From contig JANYFI010000424.1 of NCBI GenBank assembly GCA_025362765.1, forward strand, positions 1 through 8,179: DNA of 8,179 nucleotides. Reading direction: 5' to 3'. Source of the stretch: Ferruginibacter sp. Its GTDB lineage: Bacteria > Bacteroidota > Bacteroidia > Chitinophagales > Chitinophagaceae. Below the pieces are notes generated by a model. The model saw nothing but the letters and a program-made list of their open reading frames with translations. It did not search any database and had not been told where the DNA came from. This document shows positions 1 to 6,836 of this stretch, piece after piece (within the stretch, counting starts at the first letter, position 1; each line of letters starts with the position of its first letter). The position numbers and the translations under genes are program-made.

Positions 1-669
1 TGAAAAAATTACGTATTCCTCAGGCCTGCTCTTTCCCGGTAAAATACCTGCCACATTGTTCAATGGTTTTTTTGTGATCGTATTGGTACACTCAATTGCA
101 AAGGAGGAAGCGGTAGTAGTGCCGAAGATAAAAACAACGCAATTGCTACCGGGGCTGGCCGTCATCTGTTCAATTCGCCGTATATTTTTTAAACTGCTGT
201 TAAAACTGCTGTCAACCAATACCAACAGGGTTTTTTTACTCTGGTAATATTCATAAAATTTGGGTCCGAACTTTTCACCCGCATTTATTTTAACTACTTC
301 TACCTCACTTTTGTCTGTAAGGCTAACGGTTGGCTGGTAACAAAATATGGCGGTTAGCGAATCAGGAATTGTTATGCCATCAACAACAATTTTACGTGAC
401 ACTGTCACAGCCTGGGTCATGCTGAATTCCTGCCGGTAATTAACGGCACCGTTAAAAGTCTGCAAACCTGCCTTTTTAAACTGCTTTTCAATAAATGCAG
501 AAGCTTTATCAATACCTGGGGTAAACGTACGTCTGCCCTGCATATCATCAGAAGATAATTTTTTTTCAATTTTCATTACTTGCCTGGCAGTAATAATTTT
601 ACCTGCTAATTGCGCAACGGCAATATGCATAAAGGCAACCGAAAAGGTGAAGGCTAAATTTTTTTTCAT
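1..669 (-). CDS. Secreted M28-family metallopeptidase, N-terminal part (cut by window edge)
   Basis: Reading the minus strand from an ATG at 669 gives 223 codons without a stop, running off the left edge. Residues 1-19 form a signal peptide (MKKN, a hydrophobic core, then AVA before Gln20), so the product is exported. Residues 38-70 (LSSDDMQGRRTFTPG, then an amphipathic stretch ending KKAGLQ) match the N-terminal segment typical of M28 zinc aminopeptidases and carboxypeptidases of Bacteroidota. Residues about 85-195 occupy the place where many relatives have a PA-like insert. The visible end, NNVAGILPGKSRPEEYVIFS (204-223), is the block that in this family precedes the first metal-binding motif, usually HYDHLG. 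The zinc ligands therefore lie outside the window and activity cannot be confirmed. The family removes amino acids from peptides in the periplasm or outside the cell; the substrate here is unknown. The gene is divergent from the desaturase. The start is chosen for its signal peptide; no Shine-Dalgarno is visible. Confidence 0.85.
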   Translation of the reverse strand, partial: MKKNLAFTFSVAFMHIAVAQLAGKIITARQVMKIEKKLSSDDMQGRRTFTPGIDKASAFIEKQFKKAGLQTFNGAVNYRQEFSMTQAVTVSRKIVVDGITIPDSLTAIFCYQPTVSLTDKSEVEVVKINAGEKFGPKFYEYYQSKKTLLVLVDSSFNSSLKNIRRIEQMTASPGSNCVVFIFGTTTASSFAIECTNTITKKPLNNVAGILPGKSRPEEYVIFS

Positions 670-749
670 GTTATTTTTTAAAAAATTGAGTTACTAAAAA
701 TTACAGGCTGCTTCGGGCTTAAATAAAATTAGCTATTCGCTGCCGAAGG

Positions 750-781
750 CAATAATAAAGAAAAAGACAATTGTTTTAAAA
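750..781 (-). promoter_or_regulatory. Weak candidate promoter for the M28 peptidase gene
   Basis: Read on the minus strand, TATTATTG (757-750) matches the Bacteroidota -7 consensus TAnnTTTG at all but one defined position. It lies 20 nt from TTTT (781-778), a 3-of-4 match to the -33 TTTG. Transcription would start near 743 and give a leader of about 75 nt. One-mismatch boxes are common in AT-rich spacers, so this is only a suggestion based on spacing and position. Confidence 0.2.
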
Positions 782-805
782 AGAGATTGGCAAACGGCAG
801 CTAAA

Positions 806-838
806 GCCTTTAAAATTGGATAAACCAATTATAAAGGC
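806..838. repeat. Near-perfect 14-bp inverted repeat (hairpin) in the divergent spacer
   Basis: The left arm GCCTTTAAAATTGG (806-819) and right arm CCAATTATAAAGGC (825-838) pair at 13 of 14 positions around the 5-nt loop ATAAA (820-824); the only mismatch is 813/831. There is no T-tract on either side in a position typical of an intrinsic terminator, and the flanking genes point away from each other, so a terminator role is unlikely. It could be an operator for a dimeric regulator or a cruciform-prone element. It lies upstream of the candidate promoters of both flanking genes. Confidence 0.5.
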
Positions 839-864
839 CTATCTTTAAAATATTCCGTTAACAA

Positions 865-896
865 TTTGTCGAAAAAAAGATAAAATTTTAACTGTG
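865..896 (+). promoter_or_regulatory. Candidate Bacteroidota-type promoter of the desaturase gene
   Basis: TTTG at 865-868 (an exact -33 element) is followed after 20 nt by TAACTGTG at 889-896, which fits the -7 consensus TAnnTTTG except for one base. Transcription would start near 900-904, leaving a leader of about 60 nt before the ATG at 966. The -7 box lies inside two inverted-repeat arms (890-898 and 895-901), which suggests repressor control. The match is visible in the sequence; promoter activity is inferred. Confidence 0.35.
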
Positions 897-949
897 ATAG
901 TATACCCAATAACTATCAAAGCTTACTTACAATAAAAGTCATCACAGTT
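890..949. repeat. Two interlocking inverted repeats over the desaturase promoter and leader
   Basis: AACTGTGAT (890-898) is matched exactly by its complement ATCACAGTT (941-949), a 9-bp arm pair spaced by 42 nt. Overlapping the same left arm, TGATAGT (895-901) pairs exactly with ACTATCA (912-918) across a 10-nt spacer. The two pairings share bases 895-898 and so exclude each other as RNA structures. As DNA, they place dyad symmetry on the candidate -7 box and in the leader. Either an operator or a leader RNA switch would fit; neither can be decided here. Confidence 0.4.
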
Positions 950-965
950 TCAAAACAATATTGCT

Positions 966-1991
966 ATGGAATTTATTCTTACCGATACAATCGGGCTACA
1001 GAAGAAAAAATTAAATTTTATTGACCAGCTTTTTCTTCCGCTGATTAACGACAAAAGGGATATGGCCTTTATATATTTGTCTTTAAAAATTACCTTTATT
1101 GTTATTCCGGCGGCACTGCTTTTATATTTTATAGAAGGTATTCACTGGGTATGGAATGCAACTTATTTATTGGTATTGCTCATTATTTTTTTGGGGCCAT
1201 ATGTGCTAATGCTGCACAATGTTTGTCACCGTAAATTATTTAAAAAGAAGTACGACGTTTGTAACAGGTTCGTGCCGTGGGTGTTGGGTATATTTTTTGG
1301 GCAAACGCCGGAAACCTATTTTCATCACCATGTAACCATGCATCATCCTGAAAACAATCAGCCCGAAGATTTGAGCTCCACCATGAAATTCAGGAGGGAT
1401 AGTATAAGAGCCTTTGTTGTTTACCTCGGTTCTTTTTATTTTACTGGTGTACTTAACCTCATATTATATTTTAAGAATAAAAAAAGGAATAAGTATGCTT
1501 TTCGCATTATGGTGGGCGAAACTTTTTTTACGGTGCTTGCGGTGGGATTGTGCTTTGTAAATTTTAAAGCGACACTCACGGTATTTATTTTACCGTTAAT
1601 TTTTATACGTTTTGCGATGATGGCAGGCAACTGGGCGCAACACGCATTTATAGACGCCGCCCGGCCGGAAAGTATTTATGGCAACAGCATTACCTGCATC
1701 AATACCATTTACAATAAAAAATGTTTTAATGATGGGTATCATATAGGCCATCATTTAAAACCCTATTTACACTGGACGGAGATGCCCGCTAATTTTAAAG
1801 AAAACATCAGCACCTATTCTTTAAACAATGCGGTTGTATTTAAGAAGCTTGACTATTTTCAGATATGGTTTTTGCTGATGACTAAAAACTACAAAACCCT
1901 TGCCGCCAATTATGTTCAGTTGGGGGAGGCGCAAACAAATGCTGAAATAATTACCCTGCTGAAAAGCCGCACCCAAAAATTTGAGTTGTAA
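966..1991 (+). CDS. Membrane fatty-acid desaturase/hydroxylase superfamily protein
   Basis: The 341-residue protein carries the three histidine clusters of the integral-membrane di-iron desaturase superfamily (PF00487 type): HNVCH at 84-88, HHHVTMHH at 120-127, and HIGHH at 259-263. A further histidine lies in NWAQHAF (222-228). In this family the histidines bind two irons that activate oxygen to desaturate or hydroxylate acyl or other lipid chains at the cytoplasmic membrane. Hydrophobic segments near 36-56, 65-83, 149-168, 184-199 and 203-220 fit a multi-spanning topology with the histidine boxes on the cytoplasmic face. The length is usual for the family. No fused cytochrome b5 or ferredoxin domain is present, so electrons must come from a separate donor, and none is encoded here. 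The gene stands alone: the left neighbour is divergent and the right neighbour is a regulator 265 nt away. Substrate and double-bond position cannot be inferred. The start is the first ATG of the frame, without a clear ribosome binding site. Confidence 0.85.
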   Translation: MEFILTDTIGLQKKKLNFIDQLFLPLINDKRDMAFIYLSLKITFIVIPAALLLYFIEGIHWVWNATYLLVLLIIFLGPYVLMLHNVCHRKLFKKKYDVCNRFVPWVLGIFFGQTPETYFHHHVTMHHPENNQPEDLSSTMKFRRDSIRAFVVYLGSFYFTGVLNLILYFKNKKRNKYAFRIMVGETFFTVLAVGLCFVNFKATLTVFILPLIFIRFAMMAGNWAQHAFIDAARPESIYGNSITCINTIYNKKCFNDGYHIGHHLKPYLHWTEMPANFKENISTYSLNNAVVFKKLDYFQIWFLLMTKNYKTLAANYVQLGEAQTNAEIITLLKSRTQKFEL

Positions 1992-2073
1992 TTATTGTCA
2001 CAAATCTAAATGGTTGATAATCGTAGCAAGCTCGCCTGCTTAACTTCTACAAGGCCACCATACTCAATCAGTA

Positions 2074-2087
2074 ATCATTCGAATGAT
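2074..2087. promoter_or_regulatory. Perfect CG-centred palindrome, candidate LacI-family operator upstream of lacI-type gene
   Basis: ATCATTCGAATGAT is a perfect 14-bp palindrome with CG at its centre. It lies 183 nt before the preferred start of the LacI-family gene. LacI-family dimers (LacI, PurR, CcpA) commonly bind 14-20 bp palindromes whose central CpG is opened by a hinge-helix leucine. The downstream regulator keeps that leucine (Leu57 in IASSLRSGKT). Autoregulation is the natural inference, but the site is unproven and no clear promoter was found beside it. Confidence 0.4.
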
Positions 2088-2256
2088 CTGGTAACTTCAT
2101 AGAAAAATAAATACTATTTTGTTATAAGCTTAAGCGGCAGTACAACTCTCTGCTAAACGGCTTTTTTTAGTTAATTTGACAATTGTTAAAAAAAAGTTAG
2201 AATTATTTTGGTGGAATGCAAAAGAAAATTCTATATTGTGCACACGATTGCACTGC

Positions 2257-3336
2257 TTGTCACAAAAAATTACCATACACGATATAGCCCGTGAGTTAAA
2301 CCTCACGTCAGGAACGGTTTCCAGGGCATTAAACGATCATCCACGCATTTCTGATGCCACAAAAAAGCTTGTAAAAGAAAAAGCCACGGAATTAAAATAC
2401 CAGCGAAATAAAATAGCCTCTTCTTTACGGTCAGGAAAAACGCATACCATCGGCGTAATTATACCAAGCGCTCAAATGAATTTTTTTGGCTCTGTAGTGC
2501 ATGGCATAGAAATGATGGCTAGCAGCAATGGCTATAGTATACTGCTGTATCAAACAGAAGAAACAGCCGCATTGGAAATAAAAGCCATTGAAGCGTTTTT
2601 AAGTGCAAGGGTAGATGGTATCCTGGCATCTGTGGCAAAGGAAACGGTTGATTTTAGCCATTACAACGAACTGCAAAAAAGGAATATCCCGCTGGTTTTT
2701 TTTGACAGAACAAATGATGAACTAAAAGTTCCTTCGGTAGTGGTAGATGATTACAAGGGTGCTTTTCTGGCTACAGAACACCTGATTCAATCCGGGTATC
2801 TACGGATAGCTCATGTGTCTGGACCGCAACAATTAAAAACCTTTAATGAGCGGTTGAGAGGCTATAAAGCCGCGCTTGAAAAATATAGTATTGTGGTGGA
2901 GCAGGAATTGATTTACCAGGGAGATATTTCAATAGAGGCAGGCAGGGCGGCGGTGGACTATTTCTTCACCTTATCGGATATTCCAGATGCGGTTTTTGCA
3001 GTGGAAGATTATTCTGCACTCGGTGTTATCAAGGGATTGAAAGACCGGAAGATCAGGATGCCGGGAGAATTTGGCGTGATTGGTTTTGCCAATGAAAATT
3101 TTGGCGAACACATCAGTCCTTCTCTTTCATCGGTAGATCAGCAAACAGTTCAAATGGGCAAAGAGGCGCTCGGACTGCTGATGGAACTGATAGCCTTAAA
3201 GGAAAATAAACCGGGATACCCGTTGCGTGAAAAAATAGTGTTAGAACCGTTGATGCAGTTCAGGCAGTCGTCAACGGGCAAAACAATCAGCATAAAACAG
3301 GCAAAGAATAATACAACATTGGCAAATCTTTCATAA
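2257..3336 (+). CDS. LacI-family transcriptional regulator, probable repressor or activator of the adjacent susCD pair
   Basis: Numbered from TTG at 2257, the 359-residue protein opens (M)SQKITIHDIARELN and has the LacI helix-turn-helix at about 5-28 (IHDIARELNLTSGTVSRALNDH). The hinge helix follows near 50-62 (NKIASSLRSGKT, with the CpG-inserting Leu57). A periplasmic-binding-protein-like effector domain then runs from TIGVIIP (64-70) to about 335. Family hallmarks in it are FFDRTND (148-154), VVDDYKGAFLATEHL (162-176), RLRGYKAAL (200-208) and VIGFANENFGEHISPSLSSV (274-293). The last 20 or so residues are a polar tail. The frame contains no ATG before the DNA-binding domain. TTG at 2257 is preferred because relatives start MSxK at this point. 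An upstream TTG at 2176 would add 27 residues unlike any family N-terminus; TTG at 2236 and 2248 are also possible. It lies 229 nt upstream of susC on the same strand, so control of susCD by a sugar-like effector is likely. Confidence 0.88.
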   Translation: MSQKITIHDIARELNLTSGTVSRALNDHPRISDATKKLVKEKATELKYQRNKIASSLRSGKTHTIGVIIPSAQMNFFGSVVHGIEMMASSNGYSILLYQTEETAALEIKAIEAFLSARVDGILASVAKETVDFSHYNELQKRNIPLVFFDRTNDELKVPSVVVDDYKGAFLATEHLIQSGYLRIAHVSGPQQLKTFNERLRGYKAALEKYSIVVEQELIYQGDISIEAGRAAVDYFFTLSDIPDAVFAVEDYSALGVIKGLKDRKIRMPGEFGVIGFANENFGEHISPSLSSVDQQTVQMGKEALGLLMELIALKENKPGYPLREKIVLEPLMQFRQSSTGKTISIKQAKNNTTLANLS

Positions 3337-3362
3337 AAACCAAAACTACCATTATGCAATAT

Positions 3363-3394
3363 TTTACCTGGAACGACAGCTAAGCTTATTTTTA
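3363..3394 (+). promoter_or_regulatory. Weak candidate promoter for the susCD operon
   Basis: TTTA at 3363-3366 and TATTTTTA at 3387-3394 are 20 nt apart, the spacing expected for Bacteroidota -33 (TTTG) and -7 (TAnnTTTG) elements. Each differs from consensus only in its final base. No exact TTTG occurs on this strand in the lacI-susC spacer, so a better promoter is not visible. Transcription would start near 3400, within the CG-centred dyad, leaving a leader of about 165 nt. Confidence 0.25.
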
Positions 3395-3395
3395 G

Positions 3396-3409
3396 TGCAA
3401 TCGTCTGCA
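3396..3409. promoter_or_regulatory. CG-centred dyad, candidate LacI-family operator upstream of susC
   Basis: TGCAATCGTCTGCA has matching outer arms (TGCA at both ends) and a central CG, with non-symmetrical bases between, so it reads TGCAnnCGnnTGCA. It has the same 14-bp length as the palindrome at 2074-2087 and shares the core CAnTCGnnTG with it. Its place just after the weak candidate promoter is where a repressor would block transcription. The symmetry is imperfect and only two sites are compared, so the call is tentative. Confidence 0.3.
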
Positions 3410-3565
3410 TTAAAAATTAATATAATCAATTTTTTTCGGGACAATGGTTAAAACCAGCAGACCTGAAATTTAAAAATCTTATACAAAAACGGAGATGCCT
3501 ACATTCCTACATTGCATTTCCTCTTAAAGCAAACCAACAATTAATAAACCAAAAACAATTGCATC

Positions 3566-6500
3566 ATGAAAAAACAAATCAGGGCGTTTTGCTCGGGCAG
3601 CTTAAGCCCAACAAAACTCTTCACAGGGGCGGCGTTAAAAAAAATGCTGTTTTCCTTAGCGGTGCTACTCCTCGGCATAGGAGCACATGCGCAACAAAAA
3701 GTACATGTAACAGGAGTGGTGAATGATGAAAAGGGAAATCCTGCAGTCAATGCCAGTGTTACTGTTAAAGGTGCCAAAACCGGTACAACTACCGATGCTT
3801 CAGGTGCATTTTCAATTGATGTACCGAGTGCAAAATCGGCGATTATTATTTCTAATACAGGGTACGAACCACAAGAACTTTCTGTAATTGGTAAAACATC
3901 TCTTAATGTTAGTTTAAAAGTTTCTACCAGCCAGCTAAATGAGGTAGTGGTGGTTGGTTACGGCACTCAGAAAAAAGTGACTATATCTGGCGCTGTTTCT
4001 ACAGTAAAAGGAGCCGATTTGGTAAAATCGCCTGCAGTAAACCTTTCCAATTCAATCGCGGGAAGACTTCCCGGCGTTACGGCTGTTAATACAAGCGGAG
4101 AGCCTGGCAATGACGGATCTTCTATACACATTCGTGGCGTGAACTCATTAGGTGATAATAGCGCACTAATTGTAATTGATGGCGTGCCAGCCAGAGCTGG
4201 TGGTTTGGACCGTCTGAATCCGGCAGATATAGAAAGTATGTCTGTTTTGAAGGATGCATCTGGCGCAATTTATGGAGCACGTGCTGCCAATGGTGTAATA
4301 TTAATTACAACACGCCACGGCAAATCCGGCCCGCCACAACTCTCTTATAGTTATAATAAGGGATGGGCACGGCCAACAATTTTACCTAAAATGGCGAATG
4401 CTTCTGAATATGCCACCATGGCCAATGAAATTGAAGTATATAAACTTGCACCTTCCCTGTGGACTGCAGCTACTGCCGCATTCAAATCTACCGGTAGTTT
4501 TAATTATACCGACGATCAGGGTAAACCTGCAACGTCCACTGCTCCTTTTCAACCAGCTGATCTAACAAAATATGCTGATGGATCAGATCCCTGGGGGCAT
4601 CCTAATACAAATTGGTTTGATGCGACTTTAAAAAATTATTCTCCTCAAAGCCGTCAAAATGTTCAGTTGTCCGGTGGTTCTGAAAATGTAAAATACCTGG
4701 CATCTTTAGGCTATGAAAATCAGGATGCATTTTACAAAAATTCAGCAACTGGATACAAACAATACGATTTTCGTATCAACATTGATGCGAAAGTAAACAA
4801 GTACATCAATACGTCTTTCGGTGTTTCCGGCAGACAGGAAAATCGCTTTTATCCTACAAAAAGCGCTGGAGCTATTTTTAGGATGCAGATGCGTGGTTAC
4901 CCTACTAAACCGGCCTATTGGCCAAATGGACTGCCAGGCCCAGACATTGAAAATGGGGAACAACCTGTTGTAATTACCACTAACCAAACCGGTTACGACA
5001 AGGATACCCGGTATTACTATCAGTCGAATGGTAAATTAGAAATCAATATTCCTGGTGTTCAGGGATTAAAGATTACCGGAAATGCGGCAGTAGACAGATA
5101 CGAACAGCAGGGCAAGACATGGACCAAGCCTTGGTATATTTATAGTTGGGATTACAGCACTTATGAGGCTGATGGCAAGACACCTTTGTTGACCAAAGTG
5201 CAAAAAGGGCCAACTACACAACCAACGTTGAATCAATATACCCAGGATCAATTGAATGTGATGCTTGAGGCATTAGTATCTTATGATCGTAAGTTTGGCG
5301 ATCACCAGATTACTTTTTTGGCGGGCGTAACCAAGGAAACTGCCAATAATAATTATTTCAATGCATTCCGCCAATATTTCCCATCAACTGTGATAGATCA
5401 ATTGAATGCAGGGGGCCCTGTTAACCAGCAGTCTGGCGGTAGCGCATGGGAAACTGCCCGTCTCAACTATTTCGGCAGGGTTGGATATAATTATAAAGAA
5501 AAATACATCGCTGAATTTTTATGGCGCAGAGATGGTTCTTACAATTTCCCTCAGGCAAAACGATTTGGCTTCTTTCCCGGCGTAACGGCTGCCTGGAGAA
5601 TTTCCGAAGAAGATTTTTTTAAGGAGAATGTATCTTTTATCAATTCATTAAAATTGAGGGGCTCATGGGGGCAAATGGGTAATGATGCTGTTTATTTTGC
5701 AAATGTGCTTCAGCAATATTCTTACCTTCCAACGAATGCCATCACATCTAATGGGTATGTTTTAAACAATCAGTTGGCAGCGGCTTATCATGAAAACGGC
5801 ATTCCTAATCCTAATATTACCTGGGAAGTTGCCAATAACTACGACTTTGGTTTGGAAGGTAGTTTGTTGCACAACAAAATAAATTTTGAGTTTGATTATT
5901 TTCAAAATCATCGTTCGGGAATTCTTTGGAAAAGAAATGCATCGATTCCGCAATCCAGTGGTTTAACTTTGCCTCCTGAAAATATTGGTAAAGTAGACAA
6001 TAAAGGCTGGGAATTTAAGGTGGGATACAATGGTCAGGCTGGAGATGTTCATTTTAATGCAAGTGTGAATGGTGGTTATGCCAAAAATAAAATCAAATTT
6101 TGGGACGAAACACCAGGCAGACCTGCATACCAATTATCAACAGGCCACCCGATTCCATCTGATATCAATTCCCCGGACGACATGTTATTGTATCAATATG
6201 ATGGCGTATTCAAAGATCAAAAAGACGTAGATGCCAATACACTGGATTACTCAGGAGTGGGTGGTAAAGACAAGTTATTCCCAGGCAGTATGAAATTTAA
6301 AGATGTCAACGGTGACGGAAAGATTGATCAAAATGACCGTGTAAGATCTGACAAAACCACTTTGCCAACTTTCCAGGGAGGTTTAATACTTGGTGCACAG
6401 TATAAAGGTTTCGATGTGTCCATTTTATTTCAAGCAGCAACTGGTGCTGAAGTATTTCTGCAAACTGAATCTGGTACCATTGGTAACTATCTGCAGTATA

Positions 6501-6826
6501 CATACGATCATCGCTGGACAGTTGATAAACCGAGTTCCGTTGATCCAAGAACCGTTGATAGAAACAATCAGTATTTCTCTAACAGAAATACTTACTACAT
6601 GATGAACACAAATTATATAAGACTCAAAAATTTCGAAATCGGATATACCATTCCCACCAGGTTAAGTAAGAAAGCCGGTATCAGCAATTTGCGTTTTTAT
6701 GCCAATGGATTAAATATGTTTACCTGGGCTAAGCAGGACATTTTCGATCCGGAAGCAACCAACACCAGTCTTCAGTATTATCCGCAGTCAAAAATTATTA
6801 ATACAGGTGTAACAGTAACCTTCTAA
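3566..6826 (+). CDS. SusC/RagA-family TonB-dependent outer-membrane receptor
   Basis: This 1086-residue protein has the full SusC architecture. The signal peptide ends at AHA before Gln43. A CarboxypepD_reg-like domain spans about 47-120 (HVTGVVNDEKGNPAVNASV onward). The region LNEVVVVGYGTQKK follows at 124-137. The plug domain, about 137-250, carries the SusC signature IHIRGVNSLGDNSALIVIDG (187-206). The rest is a 22-strand-type beta-barrel ending GVTVTF, with a terminal Phe for outer-membrane insertion. A calcium-loop-like DVNGDGKIDQND (913-924) is usual in the family. It would import oligomeric nutrients captured by SusD, using TonB energy. There is no STN domain between signal peptide and CarboxypepD_reg, so trans-envelope sigma/anti-sigma signalling is not expected, in keeping with LacI control. 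susD follows after 10 nt. The n-region is long (26 residues before Met27), and an alternative start at 3644 would still leave a signal peptide. Substrate is unknown. Confidence 0.95.
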   Translation: MKKQIRAFCSGSLSPTKLFTGAALKKMLFSLAVLLLGIGAHAQQKVHVTGVVNDEKGNPAVNASVTVKGAKTGTTTDASGAFSIDVPSAKSAIIISNTGYEPQELSVIGKTSLNVSLKVSTSQLNEVVVVGYGTQKKVTISGAVSTVKGADLVKSPAVNLSNSIAGRLPGVTAVNTSGEPGNDGSSIHIRGVNSLGDNSALIVIDGVPARAGGLDRLNPADIESMSVLKDASGAIYGARAANGVILITTRHGKSGPPQLSYSYNKGWARPTILPKMANASEYATMANEIEVYKLAPSLWTAATAAFKSTGSFNYTDDQGKPATSTAPFQPADLTKYADGSDPWGHPNTNWFDATLKNYSPQSRQNVQLSGGSENVKYLASLGYENQDAFYKNSATGYKQYDFRINIDAKVNKYINTSFGVSGRQENRFYPTKSAGAIFRMQMRGYPTKPAYWPNGLPGPDIENGEQPVVITTNQTGYDKDTRYYYQSNGKLEINIPGVQGLKITGNAAVDRYEQQGKTWTKPWYIYSWDYSTYEADGKTPLLTKVQKGPTTQPTLNQYTQDQLNVMLEALVSYDRKFGDHQITFLAGVTKETANNNYFNAFRQYFPSTVIDQLNAGGPVNQQSGGSAWETARLNYFGRVGYNYKEKYIAEFLWRRDGSYNFPQAKRFGFFPGVTAAWRISEEDFFKENVSFINSLKLRGSWGQMGNDAVYFANVLQQYSYLPTNAITSNGYVLNNQLAAAYHENGIPNPNITWEVANNYDFGLEGSLLHNKINFEFDYFQNHRSGILWKRNASIPQSSGLTLPPENIGKVDNKGWEFKVGYNGQAGDVHFNASVNGGYAKNKIKFWDETPGRPAYQLSTGHPIPSDINSPDDMLLYQYDGVFKDQKDVDANTLDYSGVGGKDKLFPGSMKFKDVNGDGKIDQNDRVRSDKTTLPTFQGGLILGAQYKGFDVSILFQAATGAEVFLQTESGTIGNYLQYTYDHRWTVDKPSSVDPRTVDRNNQYFSNRNTYYMMNTNYIRLKNFEIGYTIPTRLSKKAGISNLRFYANGLNMFTWAKQDIFDPEATNTSLQYYPQSKIINTGVTVTF

Positions 6827-6836
6827 ACAAAAAAAG

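Noticed and set aside
710..749. CTTCGG (710-715) and CCGAAG (744-749) inverted repeat upstream of the peptidase gene
   Set aside because: Arms of only six bases separated by 28 nt are expected by chance in a spacer of this size.
2132..2168. Possible intrinsic terminator: AAGC/GCTT and GCAG/CTGC arms followed by a run of seven T
   Set aside because: The stem is interrupted by a 1-by-6 internal loop and only four pairs hold on each side. It is also about 140 nt after the desaturase stop, so it is too weak to call.
3341..3348. Exact minus-strand TAnnTTTG (-7) match just after the lacI-type gene
   Set aside because: No minus-strand gene lies to its left within reach, and no -33 TTTG sits at the right distance. 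Antisense transcription of the regulator is possible but unsupported.
3445..3456. TGGTT-AA-AACCA inverted repeat upstream of susC
   Set aside because: The arms are only 5 bp and it lacks the central CG expected for a LacI-type operator; the CG-centred dyad at 3396-3409 is the better candidate.
3495..3527. Ten-codon upstream ORF (ATG after GGAG) in the susC leader
   Set aside because: GGAG directly abuts the ATG, leaving no ribosome spacing, and the short peptide shows no recognisable pattern. Most likely chance.
6302..6337. Calcium-binding (EF-hand or dockerin-like) motif DVNGDGKIDQND inside SusC
   Set aside because: This segment is a regular feature of SusC-family barrels, so it is not evidence for a fused domain.
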